DNA from: an uncultured Erysipelotrichaceae bacterium
GTDB lineage: Bacteria; Bacillota_I; Bacilli_A; Erysipelotrichales; Erysipelotrichaceae
NCBI GenBank assembly: GCA_902795905.1
Contig: CADBMY010000150.1
Coordinates: 1 to 9,957 of the forward strand
Reading direction: 5' to 3'
Length of the DNA stretch: 9,957 nt
Shown here: positions 1 through 6,225 of the stretch, piece by piece
How positions within the stretch are numbered: the first letter of the stretch is position 1
Layout: each line of letters begins with the position of its first letter
Notes under the pieces: model-generated
The model's input: only the letters and a program-made list of their open reading frames with translations
The model's database searches: none
Told to the model about the DNA's origin: nothing
Position numbers and translations under genes: made by a program

Positions 1-649
1 AGGCACCGTACGTATCGTCACGATCGAAGATACGGATATCTGTGCCTGCTGCGGCACCCATGTCAGGTATACCGGGGAAGTCGGTGTTATCCACCTGTTA
101 TCGGTGGAGAAGCATAAGAGCGGATGCCGGATTGAAATGCTGGCAGGACAGAGGGCATGGCAGTGGCTCAGAGATACTGCGGATCAGAATATACAAATAT
201 CCCATCTGTTCTCTGCCAAGCCTCTGGAGACGGCAGACGCAGTCAGAAAGTACATCGAACAGAACCGTGAGACAAACCGCAGGCTGGCTGGTATTAAACG
301 TTCGTATATCGAGATGAAGGCTGAACAGCAGGAAAAAAACGATGTCTGTATACTGACAGAGAATGATCTGGATGCGGATGCCTGCAGGATGCTGGGGGAT
401 CTGCTGCTTGAGAAGAACAAGGCAAAGATCTCAGCAGTATTTACAGAAGTATCCCCGGGTGTATACCGGTTTGTCTGGCTGAGCAGGGAATACGATCTGA
501 AGAAGATTACCAATACACTGCGTGCTTCGATGACGATCAAGGGCGGAGGCAATGCCCAGATGCAGCAGGGCATGATCGAAGGAAATATCGAACAAATCAA
601 AATGACTGCAGAACAGGCATTCAGAGAAGCTATATCTGCAGCAGTGTAA
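1..649 (+). CDS. Alanyl-tRNA editing protein, AlaX type (5' end outside window)
   Basis: This is the C-terminal part of a trans-editing protein that hydrolyses mischarged tRNA-Ala in the cytoplasm. The frame is open from base 2 to the stop at 647-649. It begins inside the tRNA_SAD (second additional) domain: residues ACCGTHV near position 20 match the AlaRS/AlaX CxxxH zinc motif (CGGTH in AlaRS), followed by YTGEVG. The rest is a helical linker and a DHHA1-like C-terminal domain with an ASMTIKGGGN motif, similar to the glycine-rich loop of AlaRS. The long AlaX form with a C-terminal DHHA1 domain is common in Firmicutes. The N-terminal HxxxH zinc motif lies before the window, so the start cannot be given; the ATG at 104 is internal. 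The gene ends 6 bases before the next + strand gene. The family call is firm; amino acid specificity is inferred. Confidence 0.85.
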   Translation, partial: GTVRIVTIEDTDICACCGTHVRYTGEVGVIHLLSVEKHKSGCRIEMLAGQRAWQWLRDTADQNIQISHLFSAKPLETADAVRKYIEQNRETNRRLAGIKRSYIEMKAEQQEKNDVCILTENDLDADACRMLGDLLLEKNKAKISAVFTEVSPGVYRFVWLSREYDLKKITNTLRASMTIKGGGNAQMQQGMIEGNIEQIKMTAEQAFREAISAAV

Positions 650-655
650 AAGATT

Positions 656-1294
656 ATGGAAAAGAAAGCATTCAGCAAATTTTCTGTACCTTTGGGGCTG
701 CTGGACTACATCAACCCGATCCTCTATACCGTGACAATGGTAACAGTACTCAGGAATCTGTTTGATACAATGACAGGTCCTTACAACACATTACTGAAGA
801 TCGGGGCTGTTATTTCCATCCTTTTCGGTTTTGTTATCCCGACCGGTAAAGTTATCGTTGGCTTAGGTCTGATCGAGTTTGTTATGCCTGTCATTCTGGT
901 CTTCTGCGTAAATGCCGGTATCCTGCTGTCCGGACTGATGCTGATCAAGTATGTGATGAATATGAACCTGATCATATGGGTGATCTTGATACTCCTGATA
1001 GGCATATTTCTTGTTTTTGTATATTCCCGACGCAGAAAGTTTAATACAGCGGCAGTCCTGACAGGGGCGCTTGGTTATATTCTTATCTATACATCCCTGA
1101 TCAGTCTTTCTGTACAGAAAGGTGTCCTTCTGCCGGTCGTCATGTACGGAGTGGCCATAATACTGTTTGTTATGCTGTGTGGAATTGGCATTAAAGCAAA
1201 TTTAAAAGATCCAAGGGTCCATTGGCTAATTGAAATATCCAATGTGATCTGTCAGGGACTGGTTGCTCTGGCTACCGTCATGCTTTTTTCCTGA
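656..1294 (+). CDS. Polytopic membrane protein of unknown function
   Basis: A 212-residue, very hydrophobic protein that I do not recognise. Hydrophobic stretches lie at roughly residues 13-33, 46-90 (probably two segments), 102-123, 130-151, 157-178 and 192-211, so six or seven membrane helices are likely. A basic SRRRK cluster follows the helix ending near 123 and, by the positive-inside rule, is probably cytoplasmic. There are no enzymatic motifs. The ATG lies 6 bases after the stop of the AlaX-like gene, and no good Shine-Dalgarno sequence precedes it (only AAAAGA), so translational coupling to the upstream gene is likely. Its 3' end overlaps the 3' end of the converging minus-strand gene by 17 bases (1278-1294). 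A transporter or a membrane-stress protein are both possible; nothing visible decides between them. Confidence 0.7.
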   Translation: MEKKAFSKFSVPLGLLDYINPILYTVTMVTVLRNLFDTMTGPYNTLLKIGAVISILFGFVIPTGKVIVGLGLIEFVMPVILVFCVNAGILLSGLMLIKYVMNMNLIIWVILILLIGIFLVFVYSRRRKFNTAAVLTGALGYILIYTSLISLSVQKGVLLPVVMYGVAIILFVMLCGIGIKANLKDPRVHWLIEISNVICQGLVALATVMLFS

Positions 1295-2399
1295 TAATTA
1301 CCGATGGATCAAAGTGTGCACGTATATCGGAAAGATCTTCGGGAGTATTGATATTTATCACTTCCTGCGGATCATCGATATAACAGTAATGTACATGAAG
1401 TCTTTCCAGTAAGGAACGCATGCGGAAGTCCTTCTTCCGGATCTGTTCCTCAACAACAGGGAGGACTTCTTTTCTGTAGATACCGACAGTAGGATAGATC
1501 CTGTCATGACAGGCAAGAATCACTGCATCTTCGTCTGTTCTTTCCGCAAACATCTGCAGCACGGTCTCTGTGCGTAATAACGGCATGTCGCAGGGCAGCA
1601 CAAATACTAACGGATCTCTCAGGGAAGAGAGGCAGGCATGCAGGGCACCGAGAGGACCGATACTTTGATCAATATCGGGGATCAGCGGATAGCCAAAACG
1701 GGCATATTCTTCTGTATTGGCACTGATGAAGATGCGGTCGAAGATCTGCGTGCGGTACAGGATCTGTTCGGTAAATGTATAGTCCCCAAGCTGCAGCAGC
1801 CCTTTCGGATATCCCTGCATACGGGAAGATGCACCGCCGGCAAGGATCACACAGGAAGATCTGCGTACGGACTTCATTGCTTTGCGCCTTTCCTGCGTTA
1901 AGGAAACAGACTGCAGAACAGCAGTGCGCAGTTCTTCAGGTATAAACGTATTCACTGCGTCCGGATCATCTACAGAGAGATCAAGACACATGAACATAGC
2001 CCAAAGCGCAGTCACAGCCTCCTGTTTTGTGCCGAAGTGATACTGCTCAAAGTCGATCCAGTATACCTGTTCATCCGCAAGCAGAATATTCCCCGGGTTA
2101 AGATCTTCCAATACCGGGTATTCTCCTGCCTTTTGGTAAAAGGCCTCAAGAAGAGTTTCATAAGCTGCCACGATCTGCCGGAGCAGGTCATGCGTATTTC
2201 TTTGTTCTTTCAGCACTTCCCGCAGCGTCATGGCCGGCATACGCTCCATGCGCAGCACCAGTTCATCTTTCTGCAGGATCTTCGGCACCAGTCCGGTATC
2301 TTTGAGTACTTCCAGAGCGAATACTTCATGATCAAAGGAGATCCGGTCGCGGAACTGCTTGGTTACATAAGTTTCATTGATCTCTATCCGGTTATTCAC
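1278..2399 (-). CDS. Fusion of a kinase-like (APH/choline-kinase type) domain with a MobA-like NTP transferase
   Basis: A 373-residue two-domain protein. The C-terminal half (about 182-365) is a MobA-like nucleotidyltransferase: LAGGASSRM at 186-194 with K199 fits the LAGG.SxRMG..K signature, followed by PDI..GPLGAL (241-253), the metal-binding PCDMP (269-273) and NINTPEDL (349-356). MobA attaches GMP to Mo-molybdopterin to make the guanine dinucleotide cofactor used by DMSO-reductase-family enzymes such as the one in this operon. The N-terminal half (about 1-175) looks kinase-like: DLNPGN at 99-104 resembles the HGDxxxxN catalytic loop with the leading HG replaced, and IDFE at 115-118 resembles the DFG-type metal motif. 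No glycine-rich loop is obvious. The start is GTG at 2397-2399, overlapping the previous stop as GTGA behind a weak AAGG. The order resembles LicA/LicC-type kinase-cytidylyltransferase fusions reversed, so a nucleotidyltransferase for another substrate is an alternative. Confidence 0.75.
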   Translation of the reverse strand: MNNRIEINETYVTKQFRDRISFDHEVFALEVLKDTGLVPKILQKDELVLRMERMPAMTLREVLKEQRNTHDLLRQIVAAYETLLEAFYQKAGEYPVLEDLNPGNILLADEQVYWIDFEQYHFGTKQEAVTALWAMFMCLDLSVDDPDAVNTFIPEELRTAVLQSVSLTQERRKAMKSVRRSSCVILAGGASSRMQGYPKGLLQLGDYTFTEQILYRTQIFDRIFISANTEEYARFGYPLIPDIDQSIGPLGALHACLSSLRDPLVFVLPCDMPLLRTETVLQMFAERTDEDAVILACHDRIYPTVGIYRKEVLPVVEEQIRKKDFRMRSLLERLHVHYCYIDDPQEVININTPEDLSDIRAHFDPSVIIRKKA

Positions 2400-2893
2400 T
2401 TTACCTTGATCCTGACAACATTCTTTGCCCAGCGTGTGGAGAACTCATCCTCATTGACCACCAGCATGAACGGTCCGCTTTCTTCATCCAGTTTCTGTCC
2501 GTCTTCCTGTGTTACAAGCCAGATATTCCCTTCATGCAGGATCTCTTCCCCGCTCAGCGTGATCTCGTAATTATCCGCGCATACTGCAGTCACCTCGGTT
2601 GAATCAGTAACTTCTGTTCCCAGTTCTTTCAGGATCACCGACAGTTCGATACCGCTGTAGTTCTTCGGAAAGACATCACCGTTCTTTCGGCGCATCTCGG
2701 TGTCAAAAGCCTGAAACGACGGGTGATCTTCACGGTAGTCATAGGTCTTCTCACTGCCGCCGATCTCCGCAGTTAACTGCAGAGCTGCAGCTTTGGCATC
2801 ATCTCCGGCAGAAAGCCGACGGTTGACGAAGACAAGTACAGCGATCAATCCTGCCGCCAATAAAAGTAAAAGAGTTTTTGTGCGTTTAGTCAT
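2396..2893 (-). CDS. Membrane-anchored mini sulfite-oxidase-like (molybdopterin-binding fold) protein
   Basis: A 165-residue protein with an N-terminal membrane anchor: basic MTKRTK, then a hydrophobic stretch at about 8-23, then NRR. It could also be a signal peptide without an obvious cleavage site. The remaining outside domain resembles the minimal Oxidored_molyb (sulfite oxidase) fold: GIELSVILKELG (81-92), VTAVCADNYEITLS (101-114), IWLVTQEDG and GPFMLVVNEDE near the end, closing with VVRIKV. The single cysteine, C105, lies where the sulfite-oxidase CAGNR loop places the molybdenum ligand; this alignment is by eye. At about 140 residues the domain is shorter than a full sulfite oxidase, so it may bind cofactor or ligand rather than catalyse. 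ATGA and GTGA overlaps with both neighbours show tight coupling to the S component and the MobA fusion. Confidence 0.65.
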   Translation of the reverse strand: MTKRTKTLLLLLAAGLIAVLVFVNRRLSAGDDAKAAALQLTAEIGGSEKTYDYREDHPSFQAFDTEMRRKNGDVFPKNYSGIELSVILKELGTEVTDSTEVTAVCADNYEITLSGEEILHEGNIWLVTQEDGQKLDEESGPFMLVVNEDEFSTRWAKNVVRIKVK

Positions 2894-3420
2894 TGAAATT
2901 CCTTTCTAAAACGTTCAGGTATACGTATTACAGCCTGATACGCAAGGTAACCTCCGAGTCCTCCCGAAAGAACACCGAAGGTATAAAACAGGATAAACGG
3001 AAGCAGGGACATCCTAAAATACAGCATATTTGTGGATACAGCACCGGCAAGCACACCGCAGGCCCCGGCAAGGACCATCCGTGTCATCAGCGGCTGATGC
3101 GTTCTGCCGATCACGAGATCAACAGCGATCCCCGGCAGTGTATACGTGATCAGTACGAGAGCACCGACGGTGGCAGAGATGCCCGTAGTCAGTGAGATCA
3201 CACCCTGCAGGAAGCCGATCAGAAGACCTGTATACGGTCGGTTGATCAAAGCCCTGCCGAAGACAAGAAACAGGATACTGATGCCTGCAGTCACACTGCC
3301 TCCGGGAATACGGATGAAGTCCGTAAGCATGTTGAAAACAGGGGACAGGAACGGCTTTACCAGCATTCCCAGTACCGCCAGATACGCACACAGAATCAGT
3401 TGTTTCAGCGTCATTTTCAT
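2890..3420 (-). CDS. ECF-type transporter S component (substrate-binding membrane subunit)
   Basis: A 176-residue hydrophobic protein with about six membrane helices, resembling S components of energy-coupling-factor importers of the YkoE/ABC_cobalt type. Visible family-like stretches are IPGGSVTAGISILFLVFGRAL near residue 40, GFLQGVISLTTG near 70 and the TYTLPGIAVDLVIG segment near 90. S components bind a vitamin, precursor or metal and use a shared T/A1/A2 energising module, which is not encoded here. I start it at the ATG at 3420 (MKMTLKQ), because the reading frame upstream to 3588 runs through the structured RNA and translates to a cysteine- and arginine-rich, non-membrane sequence. No Shine-Dalgarno sequence precedes this ATG; a 12-bp hairpin ends 7 bases before it. 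The gene is coupled by an ATGA overlap to the mini sulfite-oxidase-like gene. Context suggests molybdate, tungstate or a cofactor precursor as substrate, but this is inference. Confidence 0.7.
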   Translation of the reverse strand: MKMTLKQLILCAYLAVLGMLVKPFLSPVFNMLTDFIRIPGGSVTAGISILFLVFGRALINRPYTGLLIGFLQGVISLTTGISATVGALVLITYTLPGIAVDLVIGRTHQPLMTRMVLAGACGVLAGAVSTNMLYFRMSLLPFILFYTFGVLSGGLGGYLAYQAVIRIPERFRKEFQ

Positions 3421-3427
3421 ACAAATA

Positions 3428-3463
3428 AAGATCAGGTAACGACAAAAAGAATTACCTGATCTT
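3428..3463 (-). terminator. Perfect 12-bp hairpin, probable attenuator terminator before the S component
   Basis: Arms 3452-3463 and 3428-3439 are exact inverted repeats (AAGATCAGGTAA / TTACCTGATCTT on the minus strand) around a 12-base loop. On the minus strand the hairpin is followed by TATTTGT and then the ATG at 3420; together with the last arm bases this gives a weakly U-rich tail (CUUUAUUUGU). The hairpin lies between the structured leader and the gene, where a riboswitch expression platform would sit. The stem is only moderately GC rich and the U-tract is interrupted, so termination may be partial, or the hairpin may act on translation or RNA stability. Confidence 0.6.
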
Positions 3464-3478
3464 CTACAGATACTTACG

Positions 3479-3586
3479 GTATTTCTTTTCAAACACGGAA
3501 GGCACGAAGGTTTCCCCGCATACCCTGTGAGCCATAGCTCAGGCCTGCAGTCCATGGTCTCCTTTAGGAATACAGGCTCGAAATAC
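3479..3586 (-). ncRNA. Candidate molybdenum/tungsten cofactor riboswitch (Moco-type leader RNA)
   Basis: The minus-strand RNA is closed by a perfect 7-bp helix, GUAUUUC (3586-3580) with GAAAUAC (3485-3479). Inside are GCCUG (3577-3573) pairing with CAGGC (3547-3543), enclosing a small UCC-UAAA-GGA hairpin; a UGAGC-UAUG-GCUCA hairpin just after; and a GAAA tetraloop (GNRA) within GGGGAAACC. Moco RNAs are about this size, have several stems and a GNRA loop, and occur upstream of molybdate transport, cofactor synthesis and molybdoenzyme genes. The segment follows the ferredoxin stop by 13 bases and precedes an S component, a molybdopterin-fold protein and a MobA domain. The 3' arm of the closing helix overlaps an alternative hairpin (ATACCGTAAGTAT, 3482-3470), which could be the switching element. 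Family identity rests on context and remembered motif features; no covariance search was done. Confidence 0.6.
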
Positions 3587-3598
3587 AATATTCAGTTG

Positions 3599-4108
3599 TT
3601 ATTTCTGACTGTCAGACAATACGGCACAGCGGGCAACGAGTGAATACTCTGCTGGTACCGGATCATCATCAGTGGTGACAAGCTTCAGTGCGTCATATGT
3701 ACAGCCCTTGACACAGGCAGGCAGTAAGCCGGCACGGATACGGTCGATACAGCCGTCACACTTGCGCATCTTGTTGTCGGGTCCGAAGGTCGGGGCTCCG
3801 AACGGGCAGGCCATTGCACAGCTGTGGCAGCCGATGCACATCGTGTTGTCATACAGCGTCAGTCCGGTTTCGGGATCCTTGTACAGGCAGCCCGAAGGAC
3901 ATGCGGTAACACACGGCGCATTGTCGCAGTGCATACAGGCGATCGAGTAGTATTCGATCGAACCGGTACGTCTGTCCTCCTGACGGAAGACCGTACGGAA
4001 AGGACGCACACCGGTGGAAAGATCAATATCATTCTGGTCCATGCACGCTATGGCGCAGGCACCACAGGCACAGCATTTGGACAGGTCTAGTTCCAGTTTG
4101 TATGTCAT
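3599..4108 (-). CDS. Four-cluster [4Fe-4S] ferredoxin subunit (DmsB/HycB/PhsB type)
   Basis: A 169-residue electron-transfer subunit with four cysteine groups matching four [4Fe-4S] clusters: C12-C15-C18-C22, C58-C61-C66-C70, C91-C94-C97-C101, and C117-C120 with C132-C136. This is the standard layout of the iron-sulfur partner of DMSO-reductase-family molybdoenzymes. There is no signal peptide or membrane segment, so it should work in the cytoplasm between the FAD protein and the molybdenum subunit. A GTG two codons upstream (4114) is possible, but the ATG at 4108 has AGGAGG at good spacing and forms the usual ATGA overlap with the stop of the molybdenum subunit, so I chose it. The gene ends 13 bases before the structured leader RNA. 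Assignment is secure; the physiological partners are inferred from the operon. Confidence 0.93.
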   Translation of the reverse strand: MTYKLELDLSKCCACGACAIACMDQNDIDLSTGVRPFRTVFRQEDRRTGSIEYYSIACMHCDNAPCVTACPSGCLYKDPETGLTLYDNTMCIGCHSCAMACPFGAPTFGPDNKMRKCDGCIDRIRAGLLPACVKGCTYDALKLVTTDDDPVPAEYSLVARCAVLSDSQK

Positions 4109-6225
4109 GCGCACCTCCTGAGTCCGCAGTAGGCACTGCGGTAAGCCGGGAATCCGGAATACGGATCAAGATTCGTACCGTCAAGGATACTGTTGATATC
4201 CTTTTCTCTGTAGCCATGGTAGATGAAGACATCACCCGGCATTACGGTAGCAGTGGGAATCGCCTTGAATGTCAGAGAACCGATATTGGTAAAGATCTCG
4301 ACGTCATCACCAAGCTCAATGCCAAGTCTTTCGGCATCCTCCATGCTCATCTCCACGGAAGGCTCCGGCAGAAGACTTCTCTCCCACGGTACATCATGGA
4401 GACGGGAGTGCAGGGCATTCGGTATTCTGGCACCGGCACAGAGTCTGAACGGATACTTTTCGGGATCGGGATTATACGGTTCCGTATATGTCGGCAGCGG
4501 ATCGAGTCCCCACTCGGGATGGGCAGCGATCAGTTCGGAATACAGTTCCAGCTTGCCGGTAGGGGTAGGCCATCCCTTTTCGTTCATCGTACCGAAGACA
4601 TACGGCTTAACATCCGGCAGCTTCAGCGGCTTCTCAGATGCCTTCATCTCTTCAAGAGTGACCGGCAGATCTCTGAGGATATGTTTCAGGCAGGCATCAT
4701 AGCCGCCCTTGAGCAGATCATCATCGAGATCCATGTACTGAGCCAGCAGGGAGATGATCTCGGTATCCGGTTTTGCCTCACCAAGAGGCTCTATGGCTTT
4801 CTTTGTCATCCATACCTGTCCGCCGGCGTAGGGCATGAATGTCTCTCTTTCCAGTGATGTACATGCCGGCAGCACGATATCCGCATACTTGGCAGTATCG
4901 GTCAGGAACAGATCGACATCAACGAACATATCCAGTTTCTTTATCGCTTCGATATACTTTGCGTCTTCGGTAAACATCCGGTAGTTCATGCCGAGAGCCA
5001 GGATCGCTCTGACAGAGTTCTCATCCTGTTTCAGGATATTGTCTGCCAGGGCATTTGCCTGCATGTCCTTGCGCAGTTCATACCACAGCGGGAATCTGTC
5101 GGCACCGATCGCCTTCGGGGCATCCTTCGGCCATCTTTCTTCCATGAACTCTTCTTCGTGTGTCTCAAAACCGCAGTTTCTTTCCATGAAACTGTGCGGC
5201 GCGGGAACCTGTCCGCCCTTCACATCCACATTGCCGGTAATGATCAGCAGCGACATGATCGCCCGGTAATTCTGCATACCGTTGCGGTGATGCCCCATTG
5301 TACTGCTTTCGGGAACACAGATGCCGTGAGCCTCATGGATCATCTCGGCTGCCTTGTATATATCTTCCGCCGGCACACCGGTCAGTTCATATGTTCTCTC
5401 CGGTGTAAATGCCTTTACATATTCCCTGTATTCTTCAAAGCCGTGAACATACTTCTGAATATACTCATGTGCGACCCAGTCTTTCTCGATCAGTACATGG
5501 GCAATGCCAAGCGCCAGAGCACCGTCAGTGCCGAGATGCGGCCGCAGATGCAGACTGGCAAGACGCTGGGAAGCCGGTGTAATACGCGGGTCGACGGTGA
5601 TCACCTTCAGCCCGTGCTCCATGTTTTTATACATGTTCCGGATCATCGGATAGCGGGAGTGGAAACCGTTGGCACCCCAGCCAAGCACCAGCTCCGCATT
5701 CGGCATGTTCATCCCCATCGGCATCCCGGAAGCGATCAGCCAGGCCATCAGCCCCGATGTCATACAGCTGCTGGATTCAGTACCGTAGTTCTGCGAACCA
5801 AAGACACTTGCCAGTCTTCTAAACATGAACCTGTAGTGCTTGGAATAGCCGGAGTAGAATGCCACCTTGTCGGCACCATAGTCTCTGCGGATCTGCAGGA
5901 ACTTCTCACTGATCAGCTTCAGTGCTTCATCCCAGCTGATCGGTTCAAACTTCCCTTCTCCGCGTTCTCCGACTCTCTTTAACGGTGTCAGGATACGGTC
6001 TTCACGGTATACATACTGACGGTTGCCGGCACCCTTTGTGCACAGCTTTCCGTTATTGATCGGGAATCCTTCGGTGCCTTCCACCTTCAGGATCTTCCCG
6101 TCTTTGACAAAGACATCCAGTCCGCAGTGCATACCCGGGGAACAGATATCACACAGCGAATGGCGGATCTCTATGCCGCTTTCCTGTCCGGGGATCCTGC
6201 CTTTTTCGTAATTGATCTGTGTCAT
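4105..6225 (-). CDS. Cytoplasmic molybdopterin oxidoreductase, DMSO reductase/formate dehydrogenase superfamily
   Basis: A 706-residue catalytic subunit binding Mo- or W-bis-molybdopterin guanine dinucleotide. The N-terminal [4Fe-4S] domain has C25-x2-C28-x5-C34-x27-C62; the x5 spacing (CDICSPGMHC) is longer than the common x3. The molybdopterin-binding domain follows (SWDEALKLI at 96-104; GTESSSC with C153 as probable metal ligand; VLGWGANG; KVITVDPR; TGNVDVKGGQ). The C-terminal dinucleotide-binding domain begins near residue 590 (RLCAGARIPNALHSRLHD, later MEDAERLGIELGDDVEIF). There is no twin-arginine signal and no selenocysteine codon, so it should be cytoplasmic. The ATG overlaps the upstream stop as ATGA, with GGAGGG 9 bases ahead. 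At about 700 residues it has the size of formate dehydrogenase H or polysulfide/thiosulfate reductase catalytic subunits rather than the larger gut catechol dehydroxylases. The substrate cannot be read from the sequence. Confidence 0.93.
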   Translation of the reverse strand: MTQINYEKGRIPGQESGIEIRHSLCDICSPGMHCGLDVFVKDGKILKVEGTEGFPINNGKLCTKGAGNRQYVYREDRILTPLKRVGERGEGKFEPISWDEALKLISEKFLQIRRDYGADKVAFYSGYSKHYRFMFRRLASVFGSQNYGTESSSCMTSGLMAWLIASGMPMGMNMPNAELVLGWGANGFHSRYPMIRNMYKNMEHGLKVITVDPRITPASQRLASLHLRPHLGTDGALALGIAHVLIEKDWVAHEYIQKYVHGFEEYREYVKAFTPERTYELTGVPAEDIYKAAEMIHEAHGICVPESSTMGHHRNGMQNYRAIMSLLIITGNVDVKGGQVPAPHSFMERNCGFETHEEEFMEERWPKDAPKAIGADRFPLWYELRKDMQANALADNILKQDENSVRAILALGMNYRMFTEDAKYIEAIKKLDMFVDVDLFLTDTAKYADIVLPACTSLERETFMPYAGGQVWMTKKAIEPLGEAKPDTEIISLLAQYMDLDDDLLKGGYDACLKHILRDLPVTLEEMKASEKPLKLPDVKPYVFGTMNEKGWPTPTGKLELYSELIAAHPEWGLDPLPTYTEPYNPDPEKYPFRLCAGARIPNALHSRLHDVPWERSLLPEPSVEMSMEDAERLGIELGDDVEIFTNIGSLTFKAIPTATVMPGDVFIYHGYREKDINSILDGTNLDPYSGFPAYRSAYCGLRRCA

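Noticed and set aside
184..678. A 164-codon minus-strand frame
   Set aside because: It is antisense to the AlaX-like coding region, which carries clear zinc and DHHA1 motifs.
1283..1289. T-run between the convergent genes as a terminator
   Set aside because: No stem precedes it on either strand, and it lies within both coding frames.
3421..3588. N-terminal extension of the S component from 3588, or from an in-frame ATG at 3555 preceded by AAAGGAG
   Set aside because: The added residues are unlike an S component and coincide with a folded leader RNA. The 3555 site has a Shine-Dalgarno-like match at rather short spacing, so it is unlikely but not impossible.
4109..4114. GTG start two codons upstream for the ferredoxin subunit
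   Set aside because: It overlaps the AGGAGG binding site; the ATG at 4108 has better spacing and the usual ATGA overlap.
4102..5982. Long plus-strand frames (4102-4857 and 5158-5982)
   Set aside because: They lie opposite the molybdopterin oxidoreductase gene, whose family motifs run through the whole minus-strand frame. The plus-strand products look like no family.
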